Positions 60,677 to 64,000 of a stretch of DNA of 64,000 bases are shown piece by piece. Made by a program: the position numbers and the translations under genes. This DNA is from Labia minor (taxonomy: Eukaryota > Arthropoda > Insecta > Dermaptera > Spongiphoridae): assembly GCA_963082975.1 (NCBI GenBank), contig OY720347.1:9654225-9718224 (forward strand), read 5' to 3'. Under the pieces are notes generated by a model that was not told the origin of the DNA, searched no databases, and saw only the letters and a program-made list of their open reading frames with translations. The first letter of the stretch is position 1. The number at the start of each line of letters is the position of its first letter.

Positions 60677-61017
60677 TACTATGACATTAATTTGTAATGT
60701 ATGCTCACATTTACCAAAACGACATGGTCATTGTGAATTCAATGTACATTTCCCTTATTTGAAATTGTAAATGTTAGTTGAATGCACATTACCCAAACGA
60801 GGCGGCAAGTGTGCACATTTACCGGAAAATGTGTACATTTGCCGCAATATCTACTTTTACCGTAACATATATATTTTATTTCTTTCCAAATATGATTTAT
60901 CAGTACAATGATAAGAAAAAAATTTGATAATTTATTAATATTAAATTATTATTGAGTATAGATATATTCGATTACAATATATTTATATTCGTATGAAATA
61001 ATTTCCATAATAAAAAA

Positions 61018-61645
61018 TAAGTTGACCTGTGGCCAGGTCCGAACCGACCGACGGTTTAAAGTAAATTAATTTCCAGCTACAGAAACAATTTTAAATAATT
61101 TTAATATATCTATTAATGTAATAAAAAACAGATATGGATACATAAATAATAAATATAAACATTTTTAATTTTATTTTATTTATAATATATATGCAAGACC
61201 AGGCTGTGACGTCATGAATGGCTGGATGACGTCATATAATTTTAAATCAACAAAAAACCAATAAATATGATTTTTCTCGAGGATAAAACTTATACAAAGT
61301 GTATGATTCGTGGTGATATATAAAAAAATCTCCTCATGTGAAATTTGGTGTGAAAATAACCCTTCCATTCCTATCGTCGATTGCTAATACTCCCACTTCC
61401 GGTTTTCGGATTTGCACCAAAAGTTGATCAATTCATCCCACTGATGCATTAAGTAAATATACCAAATTAAATCAAAATCGGTTGAGCCGTTCAGGCTGTA
61501 CACATCTATACGGTCGGACAGACATCATGCTAAAAATACTTTTTTCTGTTAAGAAAATGCATGATTCGTGGAGATATGTAAAAATCTCCACATGTGAAAT
61601 TTGGTGTGCAAACAATACCTCCCTTACTATCGTCGGTCGGTAAAA
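61018..61645 (+). repeat. Dispersed repeat S, most complete copy
   Basis: It starts near AAGTTGACCTGTGGCCAGGT, passes through a TGACGTCATGAATGGCTGGA core, a first TCTCCTCATGTGAAATTTGG phrase, AAATCGGTTGAGCCGTTCAG and TCGGACAGACATCATGC. It ends with a second TCCACATGTGAAATTTGG and ATCGTCGGTCGGTAAAAA. The phrase is thus present twice, suggesting a nested or tandem structure. Non-coding; class unknown. Confidence 0.6.
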
Positions 61646-61798
61646 ATAAAATATTTTATATTTGGTAAGTTAAAATGAAATAATAATGAAAAAGAGTTAT
61701 ATTTTTACAATATATATGATTTTTTTTTGTGATGTTTGCATTTTAATTGTAAATTGAGAAATTATAATAATAATTAATTCTTCCTATATAGTAAAATA

Positions 61799-62390
61799 CC
61801 AGCTGGTCAGAGCGCCTTCGGCGCTCTTCACAGCTGGACGGGGGCTCTGCCCCCTGTACCCCCGAGTGGTACATCGTATTTGGTTAAAAGTAGTAAAAGG
61901 TTTTCATCCATTTTGTTTCAATCAGTATATTACATAAAACATTCATTTCTTTTTGTGTTCTTATTTAAAATATATTTTAATTTAATCAGTAAATTAATTA
62001 TATATATTATTATTGTATATGTTATATCTATCTATTTATATAGCTCAAAGATAGTCGAAAGTTCTTGGCCACATTTCTCCAAATGTCCCTATCCTGAGCC
62101 CTTGTCCTATCTCTCTTACGTCCCTTCCTATGCGTCCATGGTCTTGATTCCCTTTGATAATAATTTTGATGAGATAAGCCTCTTTACTGCATGATAACAG
62201 GGGTTTCCCGATTTTACCTCGATTTAAATTGTATTTTAAGATTTTGTATGTTAATACTGTTCCTCTTTGTCACTAAATATTTTTTCTTATCACTATTAAT
62301 TTCAAACCTCCATTAATTTTTCCTCGCTATCTGTAATTGCAATTGCCGAATCTTATAATATTTAAGACGTCTGCTTAGCCTAACTTTTCA
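61799..62390 (-). mobile_element. Helitron-like element, fourth copy, truncated
   Basis: On the minus strand it ends with a GAGCGCC/GGCGCTC hairpin, then GACCAG-type spacer and CTGG at 61802-61799 (a CTRR variant), followed by T. It shares the LINE tail and 3' region with the other copies but loses similarity beyond about 62390. The 5' end is missing. Confidence 0.7.
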
Positions 62391-62930
62391 ATTATTTTGT
62401 TTAATTGCATTTCGAGTGATTTTTTCCCACAATTTGTGTAATCACATACTCACAACATGCAACATATAATTGGTCAAAGAATATGTATATAATATTTATA
62501 ATTTTTATGTTTTATTTATATTTATAATTTAATTTTGTTTTTGTTTTCTTTTAATTTTCTTTTAATAAATAATTCTAATATTAAAAATGCGTAGAGGACG
62601 TCTAAAAAATCATATTTTAATTTTTATATAACCAAGAAATCATTTTTCACTCATTTTCAATAGGCGTTTTGATATACAAAATTAAAGATTATATAAATAA
62701 GTAATTTTAATTTTGATCTCATAATTGGATTTCCTTTTTCATGTAAGTATATAATTAAGAGTAGAATTACAATATAATCAATAGCTAATATATAATATTA
62801 AAAATATATTTACGGATTCGTTCTATAATAAATTGAAACGTCATTTAATTCTCCTATATATCGAATCGAATATAAAGATAAATCTTCTTTTAAACGTTGT
62901 GTGAAACAATTTCAAATAATTTAAATGCAA
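62391..62930. other. AT-rich intergenic DNA, nothing recognised
   Basis: Very AT-rich sequence, no repeat end or exon seen. Confidence 0.5.
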
Positions 62931-63247
62931 AACTATTAATGAAATAAAAAAAAATCAAATATATGAATATAATATAAATATTTTTAATTTTATTTTAAGA
63001 ATAGATATGTATATATCTCACAGGCGGTGGTTGTGACGTCACATATATACATTTAAATTTAGAAGAAAAAAACTAATAAAGTTGTAGTTTTCGTGAGATG
63101 TGATCAATAAAACTCAATTTTTCTTTATAAATACTATCTCTGTTGTGAATTTCAAAAAAATCGTTAGAGCGGTTTTTGAGAACAATGAAACAAACAGAGA
63201 AACAAACAATTTTTACTCGTATAAGAAGATAAGATAAGATAAGATAT
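62931..63247 (+). repeat. Dispersed repeat G variant with AAGAT tail
   Basis: It has a TGTGACGTCACATATA core, AAAAACTAATAAAGTTGTAG and GTGAATTTCAAAAAAATCGT, as in 24520-24700. It ends in a (GATAA)n-type microsatellite (63222-63246). Confidence 0.5.
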
Positions 63248-63362
63248 ATTAGAAAACATCAGAAAACTAATTATGATTATATTATTAATTTCACGAAGAT
63301 TTTATTCTGTTTAATTGATATATAGGTAATAGAAATATTATTCATTTTTCAAAAGAGTTATA

Positions 63363-63432
63363 ATAAAAATCTCCACATGTGAAATTTGGTGTGAAAACAA
63401 TACCTCCCTTACTATCGTCGGTCGGTAATAAT
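63363..63432 (+). repeat. Repeat S fragment
   Basis: AATCTCCACATGTGAAATTT through ATCGTCGGTCGGTAATAA, matching the last 70 bp of the 61018-61645 copy. Confidence 0.6.
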
Positions 63433-63714
63433 ATGAAATTGACAAAACAATATTCATATGAGATTTGAAAGGAACGGTGTAAGCGATAATGAGATTAGAA
63501 AGAATATATAGAATATTTAAAATTATATATTCCTATATGAATATAAGAAATTTATATTTTTTTGATTTATAATTATATTATATGAATTTTGAAAATAATA
63601 AGCACATCTTCCTATTTTTTAAATAAATAAGTTTTAATAGGATTAATATATATATTGAAATTTAAAAAATATTTCAATAAATATATTTAAAGAAAAATAA
63701 AATTTTGTATATGA

Positions 63715-64000
63715 TTTTTACCGACCGACAATAGTAAGGGAGGTATTGTTTTCACACCAAATTTCACATGTGGAGATTTTTACATATCTCCACGAATCAT
63801 GCATTTTCTTAAAGAAAAAAGTATTTTTAGCATGATGTCTGTCCGTCCGTCTGTCCGTCCGTATAGATGTGTACAGCCTGAACGGCTTAACGGATTTTGA
63901 TGAAATTTGGTATATTTACTTAATGCATCAGTGGGATGAATTGATCAACTTTTGGTGCAAATCCGGAAACCGGAAGTGGTAGTATTAGCGATCGACGATA
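63715..64000 (-). repeat. Repeat S, reversed, running off the window
   Basis: The reverse complement of 61385-61640, starting TTTTTACCGACCGACAATAG and including a (GTCCGTCC)-type patch at 63840-63862. It continues past the right edge. Confidence 0.7.

Larger units (their letters stand above)
58755..60862. mobile_element. TA-flanked TIR element, GGTAAATGTACACA keyword
   Basis: The ends are CGGTAAATGTACAC and, reversed, CGGTAAAAGTAGATA, with TA on both sides (58753-58754, 60863-60864). The keyword AATGTGTACATTT or relatives recurs near both ends and inside (58778, 58798, 58868, 60815, 60828). It contains the whole element 59531-60676, so it is the older of the two. No coding frame was identified. 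Confidence 0.65.

Overview
This window is from a very AT-rich, intron-containing nuclear genome. The best clue to the host is a complete TAF1 gene (TFIID subunit 1). Its protein reads like an arthropod, most likely insect, TAF1. A single arthropod-type 5S rRNA gene and many arthropod-style transposons fit this. I cannot name the species; an AT-rich insect such as a parasitoid wasp or hemipteran is only a guess.

Layout. 1-31 kb is gene-poor and AT-rich. It holds small hAT-type MITEs with readable 8-bp target duplications, a Tc1/mariner relic, tRNA-type SINE copies, LINE tails, several long inverted repeats and a few weak isolated exon candidates. The best of these is a minus-strand first exon at 29786-30023. 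A lone 5S rRNA gene lies at 31509-31627. A 2.2-kb TIR element (32674-34841) follows; it carries the last exon of a transposase-like protein and a nested piggyBac-type MITE. TAF1 fills 36.8-54.4 kb on the plus strand: 25 coding exons, 2,029 codons, all junctions in phase. Its 6.7-kb intron 20 is swollen by one Helitron inserted, reversed, into another. 54.4-64 kb is again repeats: a third Helitron copy that splits a Tc1 transposase pseudogene, two nested TIR elements, a truncated fourth Helitron copy, and a dispersed family that runs off the right end.

How the parts relate. The only clearly functional units are TAF1 (a general transcription factor scaffold with TBP-binding, acetyltransferase-like, zinc-knuckle and double-bromodomain regions) and 5S rRNA. 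The rest is a layered record of transposition in which insertion order can be read. Several sites have an uninterrupted paralogous copy, or a reading frame, that shows the pre-insertion sequence.

Most interesting are (1) Helitron-like elements with hairpin-CTAG ends that carry a LINE reverse-transcriptase tail and, in one case, cut a Tc1 stop codon exactly between A and T; and (2) a group of TA-flanked elements starting NGGTAA whose termini and internal sites iterate one keyword. Two of these families differ at the same dinucleotide (CG versus AT) in the termini and in most internal copies.
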